A stretch of DNA of 64,000 bases from Pseudomonas sp. KUIN-1 (GCF_009176725.1 NZ_AP020337.1:4409501-4473500); one strand, 5' to 3'; numbered from the stretch's first letter, positions 51,527 to 60,406 are shown. Made by a program: numbers and translations. Notes: generated by a model from the letters alone, not told the origin.

Positions 51527-53671
51527 TCACGTTATTTCCCGGCGGAACGGTGGCAGCGCATTGAGAATCGCCTTGCCATAGCGCTGGGTGACCACCCGCC
51601 GGTCCAGCAGCGTGATGGTGCCGCGGTCCTCTTCGGTGCGCAGCAAGCGGCCACAGGCCTGCACCAGACGCAACGAGGCATCGGGCACGGCGATCTCCAT
51701 GAACGGGTTGCCGCCACGCGCTTCGATCCACTCGGCCAGCGCGGCCTCGACCGGGTCATCCGGCACCGCGAACGGGATCTTGGCGATGACCACGTGTTCG
51801 CAGTAGGCACCGGGCAAATCCACACCCTCGGCGAAGCTGGCCAGCCCGAACAGTACGCTGGACTCGCCGCTGTCGACGCGTGCCTTGTGCTTGTTGAGGG
51901 TTTCCTGTTTGGACAGGTTGCCCTGAATGAACACCTGCTTGCGCCAGTCACGGTCCAGACCGTCGAACACATCCTGCATCTGCTTGCGCGACGAATACAG
52001 CACCAGCGTGCCCCGCGAACCTTCCACCAGACCGGGCAGGTCGCGAATGATCGCGGCGGTATGCGCCACCGAGTCACGCGGGTCGGCCTTGAGGTCGGGT
52101 ACGCGCAGCACGCCGGCATCAGCGTGATGGAACGGGCTTGGCACCACCGCGGTCACCGCCCCCTTGGGCAGGCCGGCGCGCATGCGATAGCGGTCGAACT
52201 TGCCCAGCGCGGTCAGGGTCGCCGAGGTGACCAGCGCTCCGTAGGCGATGTTCCACAAGTTGCGACGCAGCATTTCCGCCGCCAGGATCGGGCTGGCATT
52301 GACCTCGATATCGAACATTGCACCGCTGTCGGCCAGGGTCAGCCAGCGCGCCATTGGCGGGCTGTCTTCCGGGTCTTCGGCGGTGAAGGCTGTCCACAAT
52401 TCCCAGTTGCCATGCGCGCGAGCCAGCAGGCTGCCGAACAGCGGATACCACTCTTCGGCCTGATGGCTGGCGATGCCGATGTTGACCTCACCGTCCATGC
52501 CTTCCTTGAGCAGCTCGGTCAGGCGCGTGAACAGGTCGTCGAGGCGCGCGAAGCCCTTCTTGAGCTCGATGCCCATCTCGCGAATGTGCTCGGGAATCAC
52601 GCCGCCGACAAAGCGGTGACGTGGGCGCTCGCGGCCCTGCATGTCTTCACCGGCGCGGAAATCCGCCAGTTGCTCGCAGGCACCGAACATGAACTGCTGA
52701 TGGCCCTTGATCTCGCGAGCCAGCTCCGGCACCTGCTCGATCAGCTTGCCCAGATCGCCGGGCAGCGGATGCTGGGCCAGCAGTTTGGCGAGGTTCTTGG
52801 CGGTCTGTTCCAGCCAGTCGGCGGTCGACTTCAATCGGGTGTAGTGGGCAAAGTGGCCGATGGCTTTGTCCGGCAGGTGATGACCTTCGTCGAAGACATA
52901 CAGGGTGTCACGCGGGTCCGGCAGCACCGCACCGCCGCCCAGTGCCAGGTCGGCCAGCACCATGTCGTGGTTGGTGACGATCACATCGACCTTGCCCATG
53001 CCTTCACGCGCCTTATAGAAGGCGCACTGCTGAAAGTTGGGGCAGTGCCGGTTGGTGCACTGGCTGTGATCGGTGGTCAGACGCGCCCAGTCCTGATCGG
53101 CGAGTTCCTGTGGCCAGCTGTCGCGATCGCCGTCCCACTTGTTGCCCGCCAGCTTCTGCAACATGCTGGTGAAAAGCTTCTGGCTGGCCTCATCGACTTC
53201 GATCTTGAAGCCTTCTTCCTCGAACAGCTGCGCGGTCGCGTTGGTCGCGTCACTTTCCTGCAGCAATGCGTCGAGCTTGGACAGGCACATGTAACGCCCG
53301 CGCCCCTTGGCCAGGGCGAAGGTAAAATTCAGACCGCTGTTGCGCATCAGGTCCGGCAGGTCCTTGTAGACGATCTGCTCCTGCAGGGCGACGGTCGCGG
53401 TGGCGATCACCAGCCGCTTGCCTGCCGCCTTGGCGGTGGGGATCGAGGCGATGGCGTAAGCCACGGTCTTGCCGGTACCCGTCCCGGCTTCGACGGCCAC
53501 TACCGCAGGATCGCCCGAACGACGGCCCTCTTCATCGGTGTCAATGTCCCCCAGCACCTTGGCGACTTCAGCGATCATCAATCGCTGGCCATAGCGTGGC
53601 TTGAGGCTCTTGGCTTCGAGGAAACGCGAGTAAGCGCCCTGGATCTGGGTTTTGAGTTCGGTACTGATCAT
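51527..53671 (-). CDS. dinG: DinG-type iron-sulphur DNA helicase
   Basis: 714 residues of superfamily 2 (XPD/DinG). Walker A EAGTGTGKT at 61-69; four iron-sulphur cysteines Cys129, Cys205, Cys210 and Cys216; DEGH at 261-264; motif VI (RLVQACGRLLRTEEDRG) near the end. It should unwind DNA (and R-loops) 5'-3' with a 4Fe-4S domain. In E. coli DinG removes R-loops and helps replication through transcription units. Divergent from the CopD-like gene. Confidence 0.9.
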   Translation of the reverse strand: MISTELKTQIQGAYSRFLEAKSLKPRYGQRLMIAEVAKVLGDIDTDEEGRRSGDPAVVAVEAGTGTGKTVAYAIASIPTAKAAGKRLVIATATVALQEQIVYKDLPDLMRNSGLNFTFALAKGRGRYMCLSKLDALLQESDATNATAQLFEEEGFKIEVDEASQKLFTSMLQKLAGNKWDGDRDSWPQELADQDWARLTTDHSQCTNRHCPNFQQCAFYKAREGMGKVDVIVTNHDMVLADLALGGGAVLPDPRDTLYVFDEGHHLPDKAIGHFAHYTRLKSTADWLEQTAKNLAKLLAQHPLPGDLGKLIEQVPELAREIKGHQQFMFGACEQLADFRAGEDMQGRERPRHRFVGGVIPEHIREMGIELKKGFARLDDLFTRLTELLKEGMDGEVNIGIASHQAEEWYPLFGSLLARAHGNWELWTAFTAEDPEDSPPMARWLTLADSGAMFDIEVNASPILAAEMLRRNLWNIAYGALVTSATLTALGKFDRYRMRAGLPKGAVTAVVPSPFHHADAGVLRVPDLKADPRDSVAHTAAIIRDLPGLVEGSRGTLVLYSSRKQMQDVFDGLDRDWRKQVFIQGNLSKQETLNKHKARVDSGESSVLFGLASFAEGVDLPGAYCEHVVIAKIPFAVPDDPVEAALAEWIEARGGNPFMEIAVPDASLRLVQACGRLLRTEEDRGTITLLDRRVVTQRYGKAILNALPPFRREIT

Positions 53672-53778
53672 TGGCTTCGGTTCGGGGGCACGGCTAAAAA
53701 GGCTGGATAAATTTTCAGTAGTTCTGAGTGGGCGCTATCATAGCGCGCTAAATCCATCCGCGCAGAACGGAGTGTCCG

Positions 53779-54243
53779 ATGACCGCTTTTTCTACTGTCT
53801 ATACGTTGCATCTGCTGGCTGCCCTGGTGTGGGTTGGCGGCATGTTTTTCGCCTGGATGGTGTTGCGCCCGGCAGTCATTGCAGCACTTGAAGGCCCTTC
53901 TCGCCTGAAAGTGTGGGTCCAGGTATTTCCGCGCTTCTTCGCCTGGGTCTGGGCTGCGGTGGTGCTGCTGCCGATAACCGGCATCGGCATGATTCAGCTC
54001 AACTTCACCGGCTTTGAAACCGCACCGCGTTATGTGCAGATCATGATGGGCCTGTACGTCGTCATGGTTGCGCTGTTTTTGCGTATCCAGTCATTGCAGT
54101 TGCCTGAGCTGCGTCGCGCCGTGGAAGCCGAACAGTGGGCCGAGGGCGCGGCAGCACTGGGCAATATCCGCAGCCTGGTCGGCATCAACCTGATTATTGG
54201 TCTGGCCGTGGTCATGCTCGCCGCTGCTCGTCCGGGCCTTTGA
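53779..54243 (+). CDS. CopD-like inner-membrane protein
   Basis: 154 residues with four hydrophobic helices, starting MTAFSTVYTLHLLAALVWVGGMFFAWMVLRP, the CopD-family first-helix pattern with a conserved His. It is smaller than full CopD copper permeases and resembles the CopD domain alone (as in PA1046). Inner membrane; function not established. Confidence 0.82.
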   Translation: MTAFSTVYTLHLLAALVWVGGMFFAWMVLRPAVIAALEGPSRLKVWVQVFPRFFAWVWAAVVLLPITGIGMIQLNFTGFETAPRYVQIMMGLYVVMVALFLRIQSLQLPELRRAVEAEQWAEGAAALGNIRSLVGINLIIGLAVVMLAAARPGL

Positions 54244-54423
54244 GGTAAAACGGAACATCACGGGGCACTGGCGGTGACACCGCGCACAGCTTGCGGGCGT
54301 TTTCCTGCCCGATCGGTCATCTTCTGCACTTGATATCCAAGGCATTCAACATCTTGAAACAGTTTGGCATGGGCTGTGCAAACGCTTGCGATCAGCAGTA
54401 CGCGCCCACGAAAAGGAGCTTCA

Positions 54424-55383
54424 ATGCCACAGCCGCCATTCACCCGACCCGCAATGCCCTCAAGATTTCTCATGCCTCTGCTGTTCGCCGCCGCCGCGGC
54501 GCTGCCCTATACAAGCGTCCTGGCAGCACCCGCCACTGCCGAAGACTCGGCGCAAGGCGAAGCACTCAGCCCGCCCGCCTCGCCCAAGGAAGGTAAAGGC
54601 GCGTATTTTTCAGACTGGTTCAACCAGGACCTGACGCTTATCGGCAGCAAGGACATCAGCTTCGGCCCCAAGCCCAACGATGACATCTACCTGGAGTACG
54701 AATACTTCGGCCGCAAAGGGCCGTTCGAGCTGTATGGCTATGTCGACGTGCCGAAGATCCTCGGCATCGGCAATGATAATGACAAAGGCGTCTGGGACCA
54801 CGGCTCGCCGCTGTTCATGGAGCACGAGCCACGCGTCTCGATCGACTACCTCGCCGGACGCAGCCTGGCCATCGGCCCATTCAAGGAATGGTACGTCGCC
54901 TTCGACTGGATCTATGACCACGGCAGCAATACGGCCAACCGGGCCAACACCCTGTACAGCGGCCTGGGCACTGACATCGATACCCACTCGCGGGTCAATC
55001 TGTCAGCCAACTTCTATGGCCGCTACCAGTGGGAGAACTACGGCGCCAGCAACGAGTACTCGTGGGACGGCTACCGCGCGCAGCTCAAATACATCGTACC
55101 GATCAGCACCTTCGATAACGGTGCGTCGCTGACCTACATCGGCTTCACCAACTTCGATTTCGGCTCGGACCTCAAGAACGATCCGGCACGCACCGGCAAC
55201 TCCACGGTCGCCACCAATGTGCTGCTTTATGCCTTCACGCACCTGCGCTTCACCCTGGTTGGCCGCTACTTCCACAACGGCGGCAACTGGCAGGACGGCA
55301 GCGAGCTGAACTTCGGCGATGGCAACTTTCGCGCGCGCTCCGATGGCTGGGGCTATTACGCAGGCGTGGGTTACCAGTTCTGA
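54424..55383 (+). CDS. tsx: Nucleoside-specific outer-membrane channel Tsx
   Basis: 319 residues from the ATG at 54424 (AAAGGAG 6-7 nt upstream). N-terminal signal peptide, then a 12-strand-type beta-barrel with WFNQDLTLIGSKDISFGPKPNDDIYLEYEYFG and C-terminal GYYAGVGYQF (terminal Phe). Tsx channels let nucleosides across the outer membrane. The next gene (10 bp after the stop of this one for an ATG, 26 bp for the chosen start) is a purine nucleoside permease, supporting a joint uptake role. Confidence 0.87.
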   Translation: MPQPPFTRPAMPSRFLMPLLFAAAAALPYTSVLAAPATAEDSAQGEALSPPASPKEGKGAYFSDWFNQDLTLIGSKDISFGPKPNDDIYLEYEYFGRKGPFELYGYVDVPKILGIGNDNDKGVWDHGSPLFMEHEPRVSIDYLAGRSLAIGPFKEWYVAFDWIYDHGSNTANRANTLYSGLGTDIDTHSRVNLSANFYGRYQWENYGASNEYSWDGYRAQLKYIVPISTFDNGASLTYIGFTNFDFGSDLKNDPARTGNSTVATNVLLYAFTHLRFTLVGRYFHNGGNWQDGSELNFGDGNFRARSDGWGYYAGVGYQF

Positions 55384-55409
55384 ACCTTATTATGACGACA
55401 GGAGTTTTC

Positions 55410-56441
55410 ATGAAACACACCACTCGCAACACGCTCTGCGCCACGCTGGCACTGCTCAGCCCGGCTGTCTGGGCGGCTACCGCACCGGTGGCACCGGTCA
55501 CACCCAAGGTCATGCTGATCGCGATGTTTGCGCCCGAAGCACAGAACTGGATCGACCGGCTGCACCTGACCAAGGAAATCCAGGTGCCCGGCCTTGCCGC
55601 CGAGTACCCGGCCATACGCTGCAATGATCAGGACGTGTGCCTGCTGGTCACCGGCATGGGCCAGACCAACGCTGCGGCATCGACCCTGGCGCTGGCCCTG
55701 TCGCCGCAATTCGACCTGCGCAAGACGTACTTCATTGTCGCGGGCATTGCCGGCATCAACCCGCACCGCGGCACACTCGGCACCACGGCCTGGGCGCATT
55801 ATCTGGTGGAGTTCGGCACGCAGTGGGAAATCGACTCCCGCGATGTGCCCAAGGAATGGCCGACCGGTTATCTGGGCATCAACACCAAGGGCCCGAACGA
55901 GAAGCCGCCACTGGATTACAAGACCGAAGTCTTCGAGCTCAACCCCAAGCTGCAGGCCAAGGCGTTTGCCCTGTCGCACAAGGTGACGCTCAGCGAGAGC
56001 AAGGAATCAGCCGCGTGGCGCGTCAAATACCCTTATGCGCCGGCCAACCAGCCGCCGCAGGTCACGCAGTGCGACACGCTGGCGGGCAATACCTGGTTTT
56101 CCGGGACGCGTCTGAGCGAGCGTGCGGAAGTCTGGACCAAGCTGCTGACCGACGGTAAAGGCGAGTATTGCACCACTCAGCAGGAGGATAACTCCACCTA
56201 CGAGGCTCTGTTGCGAGCCAGCAAGGCCGGCAAGGTCGATGTCAATCGCCTGGCTGTCGTGCGTGCAGGCTCCGACTTCGATCGTCCGTATCCGGGTTAC
56301 AGCGAAGTGGACAACCTGCTCAAGTACGCCGATCAGGGTGCCTTCGTCCCGGCGCTGGAAAACCTTTACCGCACCGGTAACCCGCTGGTGCAGGCGATTG
56401 TCGGCGACTGGAAGAATTGGGAAAAAGGCGTACCGCAATAA
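55410..56441 (+). CDS. Purine nucleoside permease (NUP family)
   Basis: 343 residues from the ATG at 55410 (ACAGGAG 5 nt upstream). Signal peptide-like start (MKHTTRNTLCATLALLSPAVWA), then the PF06516 purine nucleoside permease domain: MLIAMFAPEAQNWIDRL, GMGQTNAAASTLALAL, GIAGINPHRGTLGTTAWAHYLVEFG. Members were first described in yeast as nucleoside transporters, but the fold resembles nucleoside phosphorylases, so the exact activity (transport or hydrolysis/phosphorolysis in the periplasm) is open. Operon with tsx. Confidence 0.85.
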   Translation: MKHTTRNTLCATLALLSPAVWAATAPVAPVTPKVMLIAMFAPEAQNWIDRLHLTKEIQVPGLAAEYPAIRCNDQDVCLLVTGMGQTNAAASTLALALSPQFDLRKTYFIVAGIAGINPHRGTLGTTAWAHYLVEFGTQWEIDSRDVPKEWPTGYLGINTKGPNEKPPLDYKTEVFELNPKLQAKAFALSHKVTLSESKESAAWRVKYPYAPANQPPQVTQCDTLAGNTWFSGTRLSERAEVWTKLLTDGKGEYCTTQQEDNSTYEALLRASKAGKVDVNRLAVVRAGSDFDRPYPGYSEVDNLLKYADQGAFVPALENLYRTGNPLVQAIVGDWKNWEKGVPQ

Positions 56442-56464
56442 TATGATGTGAAGCGATTCGCGAC

Positions 56465-56498
56465 TGTCCGGATCATGGCCTTGCACCTGATCCGGACA
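56465..56498. terminator. Hairpin between nucleoside permease and collagen-like gene
   Basis: A perfect 11-bp stem TGTCCGGATCA (56465-56475) / TGATCCGGACA (56488-56498) with a 12-nt loop, between convergent genes. No U-tract. Confidence 0.6.
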
Positions 56499-56507
56499 TC
56501 TCGCAGA

Positions 56508-57266
56508 TTACAGACGTTGCAGGATCAACGCGCCTGCCGGTCCTGGAGCACCTGGCAGACCGGGCTCACCCTGTCTGCCAGCCTTGCCGCCTTCAGCGCG
56601 GTAGACGATACAGCCCTTGGACGCACCGCCCTTGCCTGCCTTGCCGCCTTCGCCAGCCTTGCCCGCTGCGCCACCCGCGACATTCACCTTGATGCGTTCG
56701 GCCGGATAGCTCTGTGGCAATTCGAGACGAACCTGCGCGCCCGCAGCACCATCGTGGCCATTGCCGCCGCTGTCGCCGTTATAACCACGCCCGGCCCGGC
56801 CCCAGGTGCAACCAGGGTCTTCGCCCGTGCCGCCGTCCAGCCCGGCATAGCCTGGGCTGCCTGCACCACCGCGGGCGTCAATCGACAGTTCTTCAGCATC
56901 CAGGCTCTGCAGGCGCAGGGTCAGGTTGCGTCCAGGCCGTGCCGGTTTCTCGAACGTACCCGGCGCGCCCCGTGCGGTGATCTGGCTGCCGGTGCCGAAC
57001 TCACCGTGCAGCACGACCATGTTGAACGCCTGCACACCAGGGACGATGGCAATTCGCGCTTCGTGCCCCAGCACCAGCTCGCCAATCTTCACATCATCGA
57101 TACCGGCCGGGATCAGCAGAGTGCCGTAGTCGGCCACTTCAAGGCGCTCGACCTGCAGAACGCTGCTGTTGCCAGGCAGACGCATCAGCGAGTGCGGAGC
57201 AACGATAATTGCCTGGGCCATGGCCAGAGGGCTGAACAATGCTGCCAGCAGAACGAGCTTACGCAT
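56508..57266 (-). CDS. Exported collagen-like protein
   Basis: 252 residues: signal peptide (MRKLVLLAALFSPLAMA), a ~75-residue beta-type domain (VERLEVADYGTLLIPAG...), then about 120 residues with many G-x-y triplets (GAGSPGYAGLDGGTGEDPG, GGAAGKAGEGGKAGKGG) interrupted by a beta stretch (QVRLELPQSYPAERIKVNV), ending GEPGLPGAPGPAGALILQRL. The triplets are irregular, so a stable triple helix is uncertain. It may be a surface or matrix component. It overlaps the DUF1145 gene by 8 bp on the same strand and is probably co-transcribed with it. Confidence 0.78.
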   Translation of the reverse strand: MRKLVLLAALFSPLAMAQAIIVAPHSLMRLPGNSSVLQVERLEVADYGTLLIPAGIDDVKIGELVLGHEARIAIVPGVQAFNMVVLHGEFGTGSQITARGAPGTFEKPARPGRNLTLRLQSLDAEELSIDARGGAGSPGYAGLDGGTGEDPGCTWGRAGRGYNGDSGGNGHDGAAGAQVRLELPQSYPAERIKVNVAGGAAGKAGEGGKAGKGGASKGCIVYRAEGGKAGRQGEPGLPGAPGPAGALILQRL

Positions 57267-57534
57267 GAGTGTGTCCCCTGACCGGACGGCCGATGGATTG
57301 AACGTGAAAGATGCCGAACAGGATGATTTTGCCCCGGTCGCGCCACGGAAGCCGGCGACCGCGCAGGCTGCCGTTGAACAGGATCAGTTCCAGCAAATGA
57401 GTCAACAGCAGTACCGCGCCGGCCATGTCGATCATCACGCCAAACGGGCTGGGCGCCTCAATCACCGCGTTGACCAGCACCACCAGCCAGAAGCCCAGCA
57501 TCAATATCTTTCCCAGCCCCCAAAACACCTTCAT
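57259..57534 (-). CDS. DUF1145 membrane protein
   Basis: 91 residues from the ATG at 57534 (AAGGGG 9 nt upstream); a start 21 nt earlier is possible. Two hydrophobic helices (ILMLGFWLVVLVNAVI and MIDMAGAVLLLTHLLELILF), then a basic C-terminal part. It matches DUF1145 (COG3776), small inner-membrane proteins of unknown function. The last 8 bp overlap the start of the collagen-like gene. Confidence 0.83.
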   Translation of the reverse strand: MKVFWGLGKILMLGFWLVVLVNAVIEAPSPFGVMIDMAGAVLLLTHLLELILFNGSLRGRRLPWRDRGKIILFGIFHVQSIGRPVRGHTHA

Positions 57535-57754
57535 TGCCTGCCCACCCCTTGTCATGATCCGTTACGAAATTGCAGTCTTCGCATGCTTTTCGTCGCCGCA
57601 CAGTAGACGTGCTGTACGCCGAATATGCCAGCGGTGTGTTGAAAAAGATCAAGCATAGATCGTTGTCGTGCATCTGTGGACACCGGCCTTGGACTGACGG
57701 CTGTTCAGAGCCGGCCCGGCAGGCTAGTCTTGTTCGTCAACCAGAGGACTTTCA

Positions 57755-58252
57755 ATGACCGTCGGCTACTCGAACCGTACGCCCCAACAAGCGCTGGCCG
57801 CCCTGCTCGATCGCTGTGCGCCGCACCGCCTGCTGTTGATCGGCGCTCAGGCGTTCCCGGCGTTGCAAGCCTTTCAGGAGGCCCACCCGCAGACCGAGGT
57901 GGCGCTGGCCGAACCCGGTGCGCTGCCTGCCCATCTGGCGGCGCAACGTTTCGATCTGGCGCTGGTGGTCGATTGTCTGGAACACATCCCCAAGCGCACT
58001 GGCCTGGAACTGCTGGGTGGCATCCGCAACCTCAACGCCAGCCGCATCGCGGTGCTTGCCGATTTGCAGGCCTGCGGTTGGCAGGAGACCGATTTTTTCT
58101 CGCTGGCGCTGCAATGCAGCGAACGCTTCGCCCGCGACGAGCAGGTGCTGAACCTGTTTACGTACGACTTGCGTGAGTACAAACAGGTGCCCGACTGGCT
58201 GAACGCGAAGTACTGGGCCAACCCGGAGAATTTTGGAAAGTATTGGTGGTGA
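57755..58252 (+). CDS. DUF6231-type conserved protein
   Basis: 165 residues, methyltransferase-like Rossmann arrangement but without a complete SAM motif (LLLIGAQAF for the first strand, DLALVVDCLEHIPKRTGLELLGGIRNL for the fourth). Family recognised as DUF6231; function unknown. The stop is 3 bp before the ychJ-like ATG, so the two are coupled. Confidence 0.72.
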   Translation: MTVGYSNRTPQQALAALLDRCAPHRLLLIGAQAFPALQAFQEAHPQTEVALAEPGALPAHLAAQRFDLALVVDCLEHIPKRTGLELLGGIRNLNASRIAVLADLQACGWQETDFFSLALQCSERFARDEQVLNLFTYDLREYKQVPDWLNAKYWANPENFGKYWW

Positions 58253-58255
58253 CCT

Positions 58256-58729
58256 ATGAGTAGTGCCATTTGCCCCTGCGGCAGCGGCGATCTGTTGTTG
58301 GCCTGCTGCGGTCGCTATCACGCAGGTCAGCCTGCACCCGGCGCGGAAAAGCTGATGCGCTCGCGCTACAGCGCCTATGTGCTGGGGCTGACCGACTACC
58401 TGGTGCAGACTACTTTGCCGGTGCAGCAAGGCGGTCTGGACCGTGAGGCCATCGCTCAGTGGAGTGCGCAGAGCACCTGGCTGGGTCTGGAGGTAGAAAG
58501 CTCGGAGGTGTTCGGCGGCAAGCCGGAGCATGCGTTCGTGACCTTTACCGCTCGCTGGCACGATGGCAATGGTGAGCACAGTCATAGGGAGCGTTCGTCG
58601 TTCGTGCAGAATCAGGGGCGCTGGTATTTTATCGACTCAACCGTGCCGTTGAAGGCTGGGCGTAATGATGCGTGTCCGTGTGGCAGTGAGCAGAAGTTCA
58701 AGAAATGCTGTTCGGCTTATGTGGAGTGA
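58256..58729 (+). CDS. ychJ: YchJ family SEC-C metal-binding protein
   Basis: 157 residues. Two SEC-C zinc motifs, CPCGSGDLLLACCG at the N terminus and CPCGSEQKFKKCC at the C terminus, enclose the conserved SNTF2-like core (MRSRYSAYVLGLTDYL). Role not established; cytoplasmic. Confidence 0.87.
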   Translation: MSSAICPCGSGDLLLACCGRYHAGQPAPGAEKLMRSRYSAYVLGLTDYLVQTTLPVQQGGLDREAIAQWSAQSTWLGLEVESSEVFGGKPEHAFVTFTARWHDGNGEHSHRERSSFVQNQGRWYFIDSTVPLKAGRNDACPCGSEQKFKKCCSAYVE

Positions 58730-58767
58730 GTTGCGGCTCTTTGCCTGAGCGTCCAGAACTCCGCGTT

Positions 58768-58789
58768 CGACTATCGTTCCCATGCTCCG
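58768..58789 (+). repeat. Double-hairpin repeat, copy 6, left part (split by IS)
   Basis: ACTATCGTTCCCATGCTCCG ends at the IS boundary. The remaining part lies at 60222-60262; joined without the 3-bp duplication it forms a complete repeat. Confidence 0.75.
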
Positions 58790-58817
58790 TGGACTGCCCC
58801 CCGAAAGTTGGACAGTT

Positions 58818-59624
58818 TTAGCTCGCCGCCTGAGCCCTGTATTTTACGGGGCTCAAGCCGTTTAGCTTCAGCTTGATGCGGTCATGGTTGTAGTAGCGGA
58901 TGTACTCATCCAGACCTGCCTTCAGCTCTTCTATGCTTTCAAATCGTTTCAAATAGAAAAACTCGGACTTCAGCGTACCAAAGAAGCTTTCCATTGCGGC
59001 ATTATCCAGGCAATTTCCCTTACGAGACATGCTTTGCTTTACACCCTTTACCGCCAGTTTCTGACGGTACTGCGCGTGTTGATACTGCCAGCCCTGATCC
59101 GAGTGCATCACAAGCTTCGGCTCGTCCTGCAACTGCTGGAGAGCCTTGTCCAGCATATTGGTGACCAGCTCGAAGCACGGCCTGGTAGACACTTCGTACG
59201 CCACGATCTCACCGTTGTACAGGTCCATCACGGGCGAGAGATACAGCTTTCGATTGGCCACTTTAAACTCGGTCACATCGGTCACCCATTTCTGGTTCGG
59301 GCGTTGCGCCGTGAACTTGCGCTCCAGCAAATTCGGCGCAATTTTCCCGACGGTGCCCTTATAGGAGCGGTACTTCTTGGGTCGCACAACTGATCTGAGG
59401 CCCAGTTCAGCCATCAATCGCTCCACAACCTTCTTGTTGACCAACGTGCCTGAGTTGCGAATGACCGCCGTGATACGCCGAGCCCCATAAAGACCTCTCT
59501 CCTCGTGATAAACACGCTCTATCTCCTGCTTCAGAGCTGCATCTGGATCGGGTCTGGATTGCACCTGAGCCTGATAGTAAAACGTGCTGCGCGCCAGGCC
59601 CGCCAGCGTCAGAAGGGCGCACAT
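58818..59624 (-). CDS. IS3-family transposase OrfB (DDE integrase)
   Basis: 268 residues shown from an internal ATG; the real product is probably an OrfAB fusion made by -1 frameshifting. HTH-21-type start (YGARRITAVIR) then the rve integrase core with Asp116 (WVTDVTEF), Asp176 (HSDQGWQY) and Glu212 (AMESFF), D-D-35-E spacing. The frame extends upstream past the ATG through EKALIVKQLRNRFP, into the OrfA overlap. Confidence 0.93.
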   Translation of the reverse strand: MCALLTLAGLARSTFYYQAQVQSRPDPDAALKQEIERVYHEERGLYGARRITAVIRNSGTLVNKKVVERLMAELGLRSVVRPKKYRSYKGTVGKIAPNLLERKFTAQRPNQKWVTDVTEFKVANRKLYLSPVMDLYNGEIVAYEVSTRPCFELVTNMLDKALQQLQDEPKLVMHSDQGWQYQHAQYRQKLAVKGVKQSMSRKGNCLDNAAMESFFGTLKSEFFYLKRFESIEELKAGLDEYIRYYNHDRIKLKLNGLSPVKYRAQAAS

Positions 59625-59653
59625 CGGAAACCGGTTCCTCAGTTGTTTGACGA

Positions 59654-60169
59654 TCAGGGCTTTTTCTTTTGCCGTCGTTGCTGCTCCTTCAACTCTTCCA
59701 ACTTTTTTAGGTAAGCGTTCTCCATGCGCAGGTATTCAAGCTCGGCCATTAACTGGTCGCGTGTCTTGTGCGTATCGTCAGCGGTTACGGGTTCGGTGGG
59801 ATAAGGCTTCTTGGGCATGGCAGCAGGCTTTCTTCTCGTGGGAACGCGCGGGGCTAGACCGTCACTGTAATGCTGCTGTTCCCAAATGACTATTTGGCCA
59901 GGATCACCAATACCAAAATGCGCTGCGGTCTGGCGAAGCGACAGCCCATGCTCGCGCTTGTGCTCAAGCACTGAGCGTTTGAAGGCTTTACTGTACCGAA
60001 GACCAGGCTTGCGATGGCCTGTGTGCCCATGGCTCTTGTAATTGGCGACCCAGCGTCGAAGCAGGCTGAAATCGATCGAGAACTGGCTGGCCACCTTGCG
60101 AAAGCCGATGTTGCCTTCAAGGTACGCTTTGACGACGGTGAGTTTGAATTGCTCTGAATACTTGGCCAT
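59654..60169 (-). CDS. IS3-family transposase OrfA (helix-turn-helix)
   Basis: 171 residues with two helix-turn-helix units (EGNIGFRKVASQFSIDFSLLRRW and HGLSLRQTAAHFGIG) and a C-terminal leucine-zipper-like helix (LMAELEYLRMENAYLKKLEEL) used for multimerisation. It binds the IS ends. The last codons contain the slippery GAAAAAG (minus strand, 59660-59666) just before the stop, where a -1 shift would join OrfB. Confidence 0.93.
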   Translation of the reverse strand: MAKYSEQFKLTVVKAYLEGNIGFRKVASQFSIDFSLLRRWVANYKSHGHTGHRKPGLRYSKAFKRSVLEHKREHGLSLRQTAAHFGIGDPGQIVIWEQQHYSDGLAPRVPTRRKPAAMPKKPYPTEPVTADDTHKTRDQLMAELEYLRMENAYLKKLEELKEQQRRQKKKP

Positions 60170-60221
60170 TTGAACACCCCCATTAGGTCGGATTGGTGTC
60201 CAACTTCTTGGGGGCAGTCCA

Positions 60222-60262
60222 CCGCGTGGGAATGCAGTTCGTGACGCTCCGCGTCACACGGC
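60222..60262 (+). repeat. Double-hairpin repeat, copy 6, right part
   Basis: Continues CCGCGTGGGAATGCAGTTCG and GTGACGCTCCGCGTCAC after the IS, including the duplicated CCG. Confidence 0.75.
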
Positions 60263-60316
60263 GCTTCTGCGCTGTCAGGTGGATTGGGGCTCGACTCAGG
60301 TCACCTTTTCGCCTCT

Positions 60317-60375
60317 GACTATCGTTCCCATGCTCCGCGTGGGAATGCCGTTCGTGACGCTCTGCGTCACACGGC
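60317..60375 (+). repeat. Double-hairpin repeat, copy 7
   Basis: ACTATCGTTCCCATGCTCCG..GTGACGCTCTGCGTCACACGGCG; complete and in tandem with copy 6. Confidence 0.75.
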
Positions 60376-60406
60376 GGTCTGCGTTATCAGGTGGGTGTGG
60401 CTCGCC

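Larger units (their letters stand above)
58790..60221 (-). mobile_element. IS3-family insertion sequence (IS150-group type), 1432 bp
   Basis: 25-bp imperfect terminal inverted repeats (58790-58814 and 60197-60221, both starting TGGACTGCCCCC from outside and ending AAGTTGGACA) bound two overlapping minus-strand genes. A 3-bp duplication (CCG at 58787-58789 and 60222-60224) flanks it, as expected for IS3. Both genes look intact, so the copy may be active. It sits inside a double-hairpin repeat, a noncoding target. Confidence 0.95.
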
